64,000 bases of DNA, from assembly GCF_019578655.1 (NCBI RefSeq), contig NC_063260.1, positions 13,394,001 to 13,458,000 on the forward strand. The letters are read 5' to 3'. A model generated the notes under the pieces. The model did no database searches. It had not been told where the DNA came from and saw only the letters and a list, made by a program, of their open reading frames with translations. Every line of letters starts with the position of its first letter. Within the stretch, counting starts at the first letter, position 1. Positions 39,165 to 51,078 of this stretch are shown one piece after another. This DNA comes from Ricinus communis. Taxonomy: Eukaryota > Streptophyta > Magnoliopsida > Malpighiales > Euphorbiaceae. The position numbers and the translations under genes are program-made.

Positions 39165-39692
39165 CTACATGCTACCATGACCTCCTCTCCCTTGAATGTC
39201 ATCATGATTATTCCAAGGAGGAGGATAATAAAACCCAGAATTTTGATCATAAGAAACTCCTGATCCATGACCGCTCCTTCTTCCAAATTGAGATGATGAT
39301 GATGATGTGATAGTTGGTGGTGGTGGAGGCATCTGATCATTGCAAGCGTACCTAATTAAATCGGCATTAGTAGCATCTAACTCTTTTTGGAGCCTAATAA
39401 CTTGTCTTTGCAGGACAGAAATGGCACCAACGCAACCATAGACAGGATCTTTCATTCGCGCCTCAGCTTCATAGGCAAGAGAATTCACTGCATCTTCTCT
39501 TTGATGAGGAAGCACTTCATTCAGTAACTTACTCACATTGCTTGCACCAAATATCTTATGAACATTTGCAAATTTTTGTGGCTCTTCTGGTGGGAAGTAG
39601 GGTGCAAATATGCAATCTGGCAAGCATTTTCTCCTCAAGAATTTGCAAGCAGCACATGGAGAATTTGAATAGGCACTGGAAGAAGCCATCAT
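39165..39692 (-). CDS. LBD25: LOB-domain (LBD) transcription factor, class I, LBD25-like
   Basis: Plant-specific DNA-binding factor of the LATERAL ORGAN BOUNDARIES family, 175 residues. The zinc-binding CX2CX6CX3C block is complete (Cys13, 16, 23, 27, within SPCAACKFLRRKCLPDC). The GAS block follows (FANVHKIFGASNVSKLL), then DPVYGCVGAISVLQRQV and a leucine-zipper-like coil (RLQKELDATNADL). An intact C block plus coil makes it class I. ISVLQRQV and LIRYA favour LBD25 over LOB itself, and in Arabidopsis LBD25 sits between the oleosin OLEO4 and the CDT2-like gene, as here. The C-terminal tail is Pro, Gly and His rich and poorly conserved. There are two adjacent Met codons; a TAG ends just before the first, and that AG looks like a splice acceptor, so a leader intron is likely. 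Confidence 0.93.
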   Translation of the reverse strand: MMASSSAYSNSPCAACKFLRRKCLPDCIFAPYFPPEEPQKFANVHKIFGASNVSKLLNEVLPHQREDAVNSLAYEAEARMKDPVYGCVGAISVLQRQVIRLQKELDATNADLIRYACNDQMPPPPPTITSSSSSQFGRRSGHGSGVSYDQNSGFYYPPPWNNHDDIQGRGGHGSM

Positions 39693-40573
39693 CTACCTAT
39701 AAATATATATACATATATATATATGATGCAATTAATCCCCCAAAAAATAATTATACTTTCATGTTCTTTAAGGAAAAAATAAAGAATGGCAGGTAAATAA
39801 AATATGTTAAATATGCTTTTAAAAGATGGTATTTTAGGATATATTTTTTTTAGAAAAGAAAATTAAATGTTCTCCTTTCATGAACAAAGAATTGATTCAT
39901 GTGAGGACAAATGTATGCAAAATTTCTTTTTGTACTATTAAGCACTTTACATGAAGCGCACACAACTTCCTTCCTATATATCTTTTTTCAAACTTCTTTT
40001 ACTTTTTTGGCCTGCAAAACATTTTATGACTTTCTTAAATATAATTTAAAAACTAATTATGTGATCATTTAAAATTGAAATTTACCTAAAATCCGACAAA
40101 TAGTAGAAAAGGAAATAGAAGAAAACAAATTAATATGTACAAAAATTAATAAATAGTGAGAGCATAAGTGTCTGTGTAAATGTAGTATCCTGTTTTAGGA
40201 TTCTTGAAAATTTGGTCAAATAGTTCTGCTATGTGCCTCGTTCTTCCTCTCACTTCCCTCATCCTTCTCTCTGTCGCTCTCTCCAAAATTTCATTTCTTA
40301 TTGTTCCAACTAAAATACTGTTACAGACCCATGATATTAAAGAGCTGTGGATCTCTTTTTTCTTTTTCCCTTATAGGAAAAAATTCCTGAAAAAACTGGA
40401 AATTCCAAGAATAGCAATCAATCCATGTGGGAAACCTGTGATTAAATTCTGTAACATATAACGAATCAAGAAGTAGTACTGGAACATGAAAATGAAGAGA
40501 ATAATGGGTGAAAATGAAAGGATCATGTATCTCTTTATGTATATAGATAGAATAGGGTTGTTCTTGTACTTAC
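39693..40573 (-). other. Probable 5' UTR intron of the LBD25-like gene
   Basis: The minus strand has a strong donor, AAG then GTAAGTACAAG, at 40574/40573, and a TATAGGTAG acceptor ending exactly before the ATG pair at 39692. The enclosed 881 bases are AT-rich and lack a protein-like frame. The upstream leader exon would lie above 40574, in the less AT-rich stretch up to about 40850. Inferred from splice signals only. Confidence 0.5.
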
Positions 40574-43500
40574 CTTATCTCTATGACTAGGTTTCTTTGA
40601 TGATTCAGGAGAGAACAGGAATGCTATACCTTTTCTTTCTTTGTATAGGCTCTTTCAAGATCTATACTTTGATTGTCCCAAGAAAGAAAAGACTATGCAG
40701 CCATTGATGAAAGATGGAAAAATTCCTTTGATGAGGTTTTACTATCAGATGTGAGAGTTCAGTAAGAGGAAACCCTAGTTATAGGGCAGAGAGAGAAAAA
40801 GAAAAGCAAAAAAAAAAAAGAACCTGCAAACACAGTGACAAAAGGTAAGGAAGAATAGAGAAAAAAGGGAGGCAAATAGCATTTAGTGAAGGGGGATGGA
40901 AAGCAAAAGACAAGTGCAATAAATGGGCCAACTAGCAAAAGGATGACTATGACACTGCAGTTATAATAATATCAAACACTGTTCAAGAACTTGGCCAATT
41001 AATTGGAGTTAATTTATTTTTCTTTTCTATAATCAAATTAATAATATAGAAACATGTTATATATATATCTTGTATAGCTTGGCAAAAATTCTGCATGACT
41101 TGGAGAAACTCTGACATGATCACAAGATTCAAAAGGGTCAACTTAGTTTTGAATCAACTTCATACTCAATTATGAATATATACCTAATAATGAAACCATC
41201 TCATTACAAAACTTTGGCTTCATCCTCGGAAAGATATATGGACATGCAGCCTGCCAAATCATGAACACTGAATAATATAATAAGTTACTGCTTCAAAAAA
41301 AAATTTCAAAAGGAAAGCAACAAAGAGCATTAAAAGATTGGCAGAATATCTACCTCTTTCTCTTTTCTATTGATTTTGCATAATTGATTGGAATATTGTG
41401 GTGAGAAGTATTGTTTATGCACATTTCATAATCGTCCATATTTATGTACCAATGAACAGTACTAAGACCACCAGCATGCAACTTTAGGGTAGGTTATGTG
41501 GCACCACTTTCATTATCATTATTTGAGTACCCTTTTTTATTCACTGGTTTGGTACAATGACAAACAGTCAGCTCCCCTCCTCTTTTTTCTTTTTGCCTTC
41601 CCTTTCACCCCAGAAGTCCCCCTTTTCTTTTATTTTTTCCCTTAGCATAGACATTGCACACAAGCAACAATATGCTAAAAAGTTCTTTAGGTCATATGCA
41701 TATATAAATGTAAGTTTTTAGCTTATGAAACGCATACGTATAGGAATTCTTTCCAAGCTTACTATTCTGGTCCTAATTAATATTTTTCTTCTCATGTATC
41801 ACATTCAGAAGAGGGCATTTTTAATGCACAAGACTCTCTTATTCTAGTAATGATTATCTACATATACACGACACGTATACATATATAGCTTTCTTTGGTA
41901 TGTGTATCAGTTGTGATGATACACTTGTTGTGACACATAATGTAGCAGAATTATTGAATCCCATGCGAAGAAAGTATTTTCTTAATTTAATTTTCAGTTT
42001 TTTCAATGTACATTGAAATGACCACATCCTTATATTATTACATATATAAAGATACAATTTGTACTAGAGAATATTCAGATTTCACTCTTTATTATTTTTT
42101 GGGCGTATGGCATATACAGTGGCTACATGTATACGCACGTACCGGATACAGCAAGAAATCGTATTAGAAACTATGTGATAAAATCAACTATACGAGAGCA
42201 TGAAGCTCTCATATCTAATCTTTGTACACTGTTAGCCTCCATTATTGAATCCAGCAGATTAGCCTATTTACAGTATTTTCTATTACATTAAGATCCCTTT
42301 TTCTTTTTTCTTTTTTTTCATCTGTGGTTACAGACAGAAATATAAAGACACCTAAATGCATATAGTAAAATGCCAAAACCATAAAATAAAATAATTTGAA
42401 ATTGGGTCACTCTCATTTTCACTTCTCTGCTGCTATCTTTTTATCTTATCCTTTAATTTTTCAAGCTGACAAAAAGGGACAACTTGCATATATATAATGT
42501 AAGCAATAATTGCCAAGACTCAATACATATAGATTCGAAAATGTGATTTCAGGACAAATGGGGACGAGATAACACAATCTTAGCAAGCATAAGTTTGGAG
42601 ACATTTTTCTTTTTCTTTTCCTTTTCAACAATGAGATGCTACCAAATTTTGTACAGTCAATTTCAGTGCTTCAAAGAATCTGCTTATAGGTGGTTTGTCA
42701 TGTACTAACTCTTTTCTATGCACAAAAACATGAGCCCCTACATAGGAAAAGCGGTTCATGTGTGTAAACATACCCTAATTATTGCCTCATAAAACTAGCC
42801 AATTTTATTTTAAACTCAGCGACAGTAAAACTCACTCGACTCCCTTTTTATCTGTGCTTCCGGAGTATTAGAAAATCTCTTATCTATGAATTTAATTTTA
42901 TAATCAAAATAATAATAACAGTCGTGCAACGCATAAATAAACGACTAGTAAAATAAGTTCATTCTCAAGTATTAACAGCATATAAAGATCTTAGATCAAT
43001 TTTATTTTTTTTTAAGAAAAAAAAAAGAGTTTTAGCATTTTCTTCTTTTTGACATAATTCAGTATCATGCTCTTCATCAATATTTTAAAATCTGCACCGC
43101 CATAGCCGACTTTTATTTTGAAAAGACAAAAGGAAGTAAAATTTACAACACGACAATTGCCTTAAAGCATAGCATAGACATATAAGAGTTAATTGGAACT
43201 AAGAAACTTAAGCAAGCACTCTACACTGAGCAGATTACCTTTCTCTTTCTTTTGCTTATTACAATAAATCAGTGAATGTGCTCACTGCCAACTCCTGATA
43301 TTAATTAATCTACTATTACTTTACTTTCATAATAATCATTTTTCAAGTATATTGAGTCATAATTTTTTAATTTATTTAGTTTCAATCATTCAATTTTAAT
43401 TGTGTTTTAATTAAGTCGCTCTACAAACAAAAGATTGACATGCAATAAAAATATCTAATAAAAAAAAGAATAATTAAGAAATAAAAAAAATGATATAATT

Positions 43501-46500
43501 ATTTTTTATTGACAAGACAACTAAACTGTATTTAAAATTAAATTGAATGATAGAAATGGAATAAATTAAACGAATTCAGTAAAGAGCCTTAGCATTTGGA
43601 CCTATTTGCATTAGAATTTTAATTAGTCACCATTTTGCATTACGACACATACGTAGGATCATAAAATTTTAATAAAAAAGTCTCTGTCAACAAATTAGAA
43701 AGAAGAGAAATTGAGGAGTTAGAATTAGTAGTTGTTACAAAGATATTGAAAATGTAATATTGGATGTAAAGCCAAACAAGGTATTATGAGTTGTCTAATA
43801 TTGGGTACATTAGTGGGTCACATGAGAAGTTCATTTGGGTGGCTAGGGATTCCCTGAATTGATTATCAATTTCAGTATTCTTTAGCTCTATTTTTCTTTT
43901 GTGTCCTTAATTAATTGTAGAATTTGGATGGTTTTTGGTTAGCAATTTCATATTAGGAAAAGGCTTAATTGTCTGTTTGATATGTAATCTACTACTTTCA
44001 CTTACAACCACATATCTCTTCTTAACTTTGGTTAAGAAAAGAAGAAAATCCACCTTCACTTGGATCATTTGGAAGAAAAAAGAGAGAACTTAACCTTAAT
44101 TAATTACAAATTTTGTGCATATGATTTAATACTTTATCACTAATATAGATTAATGATGTCAGTCAAAACACATACAAATAATAAATCCTCAAACAAATAG
44201 AATGACCATTGATTTGTAAAAAAGAAAAACTTAATTTTATCCATTTTATATTTGTATCTAAAAATAAATAGCAACATATTGAGCCCTTTTAGAGTTTTAA
44301 TTTCATGTCACTATAATTAAAGGATCCACTTATTTCAAATACAAAAGAATTCCACTTTGTTTATGGTTTCAAACACATAAATATTTAATGTATGACTTAT
44401 TTTATGCAAATCAATAATTTAACAAAAAATTTGTTAAGTTAATAATAATTATTTTATAATCAACAAAATTTATTATTATTTTACGAGAAATGATAATTTT
44501 TTTAACAATCTTTCGTGAACTAAATATTTTTTCTTAATAGCACTTAGTTGTAAGAGATTATGATATTACAAAAATATATTTGTTTTTGCGCAAGTCAATA
44601 ATTTATGATTGTTAAATTAATGAAAAATGCAAGCGCTGAAATAACGGTCATCTTTACAAAAAAAAATAAAAAGTTTCATACTTTTTCATGAATTAAATGA
44701 ATTTTATAATTCAAATAATTTATGAAAAATTATGATATTATAAAAATATTATTACTTTTGCGTAAGATAATAATAGAACTTAATAAGTTTACAAGAAACA
44801 AAACAATTGCTCATAATCGCGAAAAACATATCATCATACAAGATAATAATATATTAAGTTTATAGGTAAATGCAAATTTAATATTACTTTGATTATTTTA
44901 TTTTAGCAGTTGTCTATTGTAGTTGGTAATCTACTAATGTGTAATTACAGATTAATTAAAATATTTTCAATATTAAAATAAACTTTTTGGTTTTTTTATT
45001 AAATAAAAATAATTACTTTATTTTAAAACAACAAATGTAGCTGTGTCGAATTTAAACCCTTGTATACAACACCAAGGGCTATCTGTCCAAACGCTAGATT
45101 TAAATATTCTTAATAAAATTTCAATTTTTTTTTAAATTAATAGATTCTTGATAATTAGAATACATCGATAATAGCGGAACATATTATGCCGAGTTAAACT
45201 AAATCAAATTTGACTCATCCATAATCCTATTAAAACTAAATATTTTACATGATAAGAAGTATCACTAGAATAAAGATATTCTGACAAAATAAAATAATGT
45301 CTTGAAAATATAATATATTAAAAATGAACAATCTAGGCAGGCAGGATTGAAAGTTGCCTTAATATTAGGAATAGAAAAAGAATGATTTCAAAACCTATAT
45401 AAGGATATAGTTACAAGACTATTAGGTACATCTTTTATACATAACTCAATCCTTTTTTTCTTTAAAGTCTTTTTTTTTTTTTAACTTAGTTATTACGAAC
45501 AGCGGATAACACCATCCGATATCTTATTAAAATTCTTTTATAGAAATTCAAAAACTCAAATCAACCGAAAGGTTGTTAGTAATAACTGACCATCCAATAA
45601 CCAATCACTAATTCCGAATATGAAAGTTTTGGTCTTACGTATATTTAATTATAAAGTACTAAAGCCTTTTGTAAAGACTCGAGAAATAACAACTGATAAA
45701 TAATTTAGTCTCAATCAGCTGTTGATTGTATCAGCTCAATTTTAGAGTTATTTCTTGTCGGTTGATAATTTTTTATTTATTTGGATACTATTATCTTTAT
45801 TAAACTAATTAATAATAACTTATTTGAAGTTCATCTCATAAAAATAAATTTTTATATTTTATAGTAAATAATATTATTTCAAAATTATTTTTAATAGTTA
45901 AATAATTATAATTATTTATAATTATGACATTTGAAATGAAAATTTTTATTAGCAGAATTTAAATTTAAATTTTTACTTTTAAAATAACTTTAATAAATAT
46001 TTTTATTAATAAATACAATTAAGCTAAAAAAACTAATTATAATATTTTTAATTATTATAAATTATTTTTATTAATTTATATCATTAATTATAATAAAATA
46101 AAATAAAATATATTTAATAATAATTATACTCTTATTGATCATTAAATATACTAACAGTATCTGCTAATAAAATTTTATCAAAATATTTAATTTATTAGCC
46201 ATTAGTTTTATTGAATAACCCAACCAAACAAAACTTTTAAGAAAATAGGTAACAAATGAAAATTACCTTTGTGATAATTAGAATTGATTGCCGACTTAAT
46301 ATCGTTAAGTATACAATTAAGATCCACTGTCCACTTGATAATCAGGTAAAGTTTGATATAATCCTTAAAATATAATTCTTTTTATTATAAATACTAAATA
46401 TTATCAAAAGAGACTTTACAACGATCTGATTATGGTAATTAATTATATATTAATTTAATTAACATTTAAATCATTCTTAAAATTATAAGATTTTAAATTT

Positions 46501-46946
46501 TGTAAAAAAAGAGCGGATTAATAAAAAAAAAAAAAGAATTATTTAATGATGGTATATACATTTAAATAGTTAAAACCAGAAAGTCAGATGTGTCGGTTGC
46601 ATTTGCATCATATAACAAAAATACTATATAGTGATTGAAGGAATGATGATAATTTAATTTCGTTGCTCTGATCATATACATGAATCTGCTTTTTGTAACA
46701 AACGCGTGCATGAGAACAAATTAATTAATATATGCTTAATTATATCATACTATTCATTCTTCTTCCAGAATTATATATAAATGGAGGGGATCAAACCATA
46801 AATAAATAAATAAAAGGAAAAAAGAAAGAAAAGAATCTCCACTTCCCATCTTCCAATTTTTAATCTTTCTTAATCATTTGATGCATATGGTAGTTTAAAA
46901 GTCATGAAGAAAAGAAGTATTGAGAGATACCTTACCTACTATATCT

Positions 46947-46979
46947 AATAATAATAATAATTATTATTATTATTATTAT
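46947..46979. repeat. Palindromic (TAA)n(TTA)n microsatellite
   Basis: A run of TAA units (46947-46960) passes directly into TTA units (46961-46979), so the two halves are reverse complements and can fold into a hairpin with almost no loop. Confidence 0.9.
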
Positions 46980-48375
46980 GATCTCAAACCAAGCTTCATG
47001 GTGTGTATTTACGTTATCATTTAAATGAATCTAATATGATGAACAGAGATTCATGAGTAAGGATTGATATATGTTTTTTAAAATGGTATTATATGTGTAA
47101 AATACAAAACCATATATATATATTAAAAAGAAAAATGACCCAAAACACTTGAGGGAAATGGGTGATGCCCAATTTCTTTTCTTACAATGCACTCATCCAA
47201 GTGAGTTTGTGATTGGGCATTAAGAGGAAAGTTGAGGAGGAGATAAAGGGGAATAATTTAAAGTCGATTGAAGCATGACCCTAATGATTAGAAAGGCAAT
47301 TATTTGTTGATGAATGTATAAAATATGTAATGAATGTATCACTCTCTATCCATTATTTTAGACATAAAAATGTCCCTTCACATTTCTTTTTTCTTTTGAA
47401 ATCCTTCAAAAGATTTATGTGGGTATAATTAGTCTAAAATTCCAAAGTTTAAAAATGAATATACATACTTTACATGTTATCAATAAATAATTAACATAGA
47501 AAAAAAAAAAAAGATAAGGTTGCATGTGGCCGTATGGTTGGCTTTTAGTATTTCTTTCATGGGTTATGAGTGAACAATCATAAGGAGTACTCTTCAAGGG
47601 GGAAATAAATAAATAAATAAATAAATGTGTATCTTCTTTCAATTTATGGACCAATCCCATATTGGGTACACATCAAACTCGAAGGCCTACAAGACTGAAG
47701 CTGCCCCCAACAAGATGCCCAATTTAACTCTCCTACTTTTGATCATTTTCCAAATTATTATCATTTGAGTAACTCCTAAAAAAAAAAAAAGAATAACAAA
47801 TATAATACATCTTTACTATAGAAAGTAAAAATAAAAATTAAGAAAATATTTATAATGAGAAATATTTTTTTTTATTAAATGCTAATTTATACTAAATGAC
47901 TTTATAATATTATATATCAACTTCAAAGATATTATTAAATGAGTCTAATTGAATAAAATTTAAGATATTTTTATTATCGTTCTAAAAAAAAGAGGATTTT
48001 AACGCTATAAAAGAATTTAAAATTCGACTGAATGAAGATTCGTAAAAAAAAGTAAAAACAATATATCGCAATATTGTTTATTATGCAAATTTTATTATTA
48101 GATAAATATAAAATACAAACAGCAAGAAGATCAGATTGAGCGGAGGCAAAAGAAGAAAGGTATATGTAAAGAAGATGAGGGAGGAGAAGAAGCGATGGAA
48201 AGAAAATAAAGGGCGGAAGACAGCTTGCAACAGTAAAAATCATTGGCGACCCCCTTAAATCTTATACAATACTTGGAATTATTTGAAAGCTCTTAAAGGG
48301 GAAGTATATTGAGACAGTATTCTCTTATTTTTCATATATAAAAGATGATATGGCTATTTATTACTATTAATAATT

Positions 48376-48604
48376 TAAAAAAAAAATTCAGTTAGATTTA
48401 ATGTATTCATACTTTCTGTCACTTTAATATTTTATGTCAAATTGCACAACAGTGTTAGCAAGTGTTGACGTGGCAATTAGGTGGCACATTAAATTTTTTT
48501 AATAGTGTTATATAATTTGACCGTTATTTATTAATGATTATATTCACATGGTACTAGAGTAAAAATGCGTTAAATTACAAGGTAGTTAAATGAATTTTTT
48601 TTTA
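48376..48604. mobile_element. Diverged, shorter relative of the 25.2 kb MITE
   Basis: The right half repeats landmarks of the 25204-25512 element in the same order: GACCGTTATTT, TTCACATGGTACTA, then ACAAGGTAGTTAAATGAA. The left half shares the TTTCTGTCACTTTAATA and CAAATTGCACAAC blocks. The ends are A-rich/T-rich inverted copies. I could not assign a target duplication. It is more decayed than the intronic copy. Confidence 0.7.
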
Positions 48605-49137
48605 ATTTTATAATTAAATGTGTTTTTGTCTATCTTTATGAACCAGATAATACTATATTATTTCCTATATTTATTTCCGTATTATTTACTTTGTTTATAA
48701 GATAAATTCTGCATGTAGTTATATAAATAGTTTTCTCTTCTTATCAAGTTTTGCTGACAAACTGATTTAGTTTATGTTATCATACAAAGGTAAATGAAGT
48801 TATTTAAATTCAATTTCAAATTTTAGTTTAGTCAGATTTAGAAAAAAAAAAATTCATAATTATAAATTTATTAGTTTATTTATCCGCAATTTAAAACTCT
48901 AAGTATCATTCATTTTAAATTAAACTAGGTTGGTTAGAAATTTCTTTTACACCTATAAATCCTTAGTGTGTAAAAGTTTGACTCTAATTATTACCTACAT
49001 AGAAAATGCCCTGTATTTTAAACACAATAAAAGATTCAAAAGGTAAATTTTCACATCTAAATAGGTTTAACCTCCAAGGAAATTAGGAAAAATTTACAAG
49101 TGCATCCATAAATTATTATTATTATTATAATAACATG

Positions 49138-49225
49138 TTCAACCTTGTACCCTTTGAAAATGTATACTATCATCTATGGAACCCATTTTCAACCTTGTAG
49201 TCTTTGAAAATGTATACTATCATCT
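49138..49225. repeat. Two-copy 50-bp tandem repeat
   Basis: A block starting TTCAACCTTGTA and containing CTTTGAAAATGTATACTATC occurs at about 49138 and again 50 bases later, with only two differences in the shared core. Confidence 0.85.
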
Positions 49226-51078
49226 AAAAAAATATGAAACCCAAAAAAAAAAAAAAGAAATTAAAGTGAATCCATGGTCCCAACCTCACATCACATCATG
49301 AAATATGCCAAGTATATTTATATATGTTTGCATTAAAGTCAAAAAAAAGTTTGATGTAGATCCACAAACGTCCTAAAACGGCATTGTATTGACCACAAAT
49401 CATAGTAGGTAATATGGTCAAGATTTAGAAAGTCAAGAAGAAAAAGGAAAAGAAAATAAGATTAATTAAGGTTTGATGAAGAATAATTATCACACCCCAC
49501 TTTGTGATAATTATTATGAAAACCCAAATTTTGGCCCCCCTCTATACATAACTAGGCTTAGAATACTTTATATTTCTTACCTACTATTCTTGATATTTTT
49601 GTTTTCAATTGGAATTGAGATTTGATCTTTTGTAAAAAAAAAAAAAAAAATTAATTTGATTACAAAGAAATAATTAATGAAGGAGATGTTCATACCTTTT
49701 ATCATAATTCTTCAAGAACTAAATACATAACCACTTAATTAAGAATGGTTATATTAAGAACAATTTAATTATTGGAAAATATCATGAATACCCATATTTT
49801 TTTTATCAAATTCATGATATTTCTTTTATTTTTTTAAATTTTCACTGTATTAAAAATATTAAAAAACATTTTTTTAGTTTTTTTTTAATTTACTATTTTG
49901 TTGATTTTTATTTCATTTTAATTATTTTTAAATAAAATAACTGAAAAACAACTGAAAATAATTAAAAAATAACCACATTTTAAATTTAGAAAAAAAATTA
50001 AATAATTTTCTTAAGAAAATTATAAAATAAATTATTGATTTTAGGATATTTTAAAAGATTCTTTTAATTAATATTAATATCTCGGGTATCGTATAGATTT
50101 ATATATCATATCAATCGCCTGGAGTAGGACAAAGATGCTTCATCTATTAGCCCATTATGAAATGGAGTCATGGACCGATGCACTAACTGCAATCGGCCTT
50201 TTATATCTGTAAGAACCGAACGGATCATAACTGTAATAACCCGAATCGCCTGAAAACTGAAATCATAGCGGGTATTGCAAGTAACGAACTAAACTATTAA
50301 AAAGACACACACACACACACAAAAAAAAAAAAAAAAAGTACAATCAGTTACAGTTCGACTCTACGAAAGAACAGAACAGCTGTAAGATCATTTCCTAGTT
50401 TACCCAACTTTATATATTTTAAGGCAATTGTTTCATTGTAATATATCATCATTTTGCCTAATATATCTTCTGTTTCTTTTGATTGCTTTTTGTTTTTCTA
50501 ATTCCGTTCTTTGATTCATTCCCGTGTTTTGATTGCTGTAGTATAATTAATGACCTGAATCTTATCTGGGTTTGAATTATTTTATGAATTAGGGATGTAT
50601 TCAGCAAGAACTTGTTGAATTTATGATCTTAAAGTATAAAAATAAGAAAGATTGGTTAACTGTGTCCAGTACGAGGCACTAATACGTTGCTGAATTCTGG
50701 TAGTTTACTTTGCGATTGAATATCCGTCTCGGTCAATTACTTAGAGTGCATTGGCTTTATTGAATAATAAAAATAGGTATATGTTATTAATTTATTTTAA
50801 GACTAACCTTACGCTGAGCTAAGCGCTTAGCCTTCTTGGTTGAATCTTTATGCCAACTTAGAAGTTGTATGAATCTTTTCGTCTCATTATTGTCAATCTT
50901 GAGAAATCTTCTCATTCACTTACTGGTGTTAGTGATAATAATGATGCATGTATTATAGGACGTATGTGTGTTGTATTTTAAACGTCAAGAGTATTATTAA
51001 TGAGTTCCTTTATGTGCACATGGGACTAATGTGAAGGATATGAGGTTTTAATTTGATGTGGTAAGTTGGGAATTTATC

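Larger units (their letters stand above)
40850..51078. other. ~10 kb gene-poor spacer between LBD25 and MKK3
   Basis: AT-rich sequence with small repeats, a diverged MITE copy and a 50-bp duplication. No frame with protein-like composition and no tRNA or rRNA signature were seen. The last 700 bases (about 50350-51078) are T-rich with moderate GC and probably contain the MKK3 leader, perhaps with a leader intron. miRNA or snoRNA genes cannot be excluded by eye. Confidence 0.5.

Noticed and set aside
38864..39340. 158-codon minus-strand frame overlapping LBD25
   Set aside because: Different frame from the LOB-domain protein and no conserved features; a shadow of LBD25.
47164..47221. Possible miRNA-like hairpin (ATGCCCAAT pairing with ATTGGGCAT)
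   Set aside because: Only about nine paired bases around a 40-base loop, and no match to a known plant miRNA that I recall.
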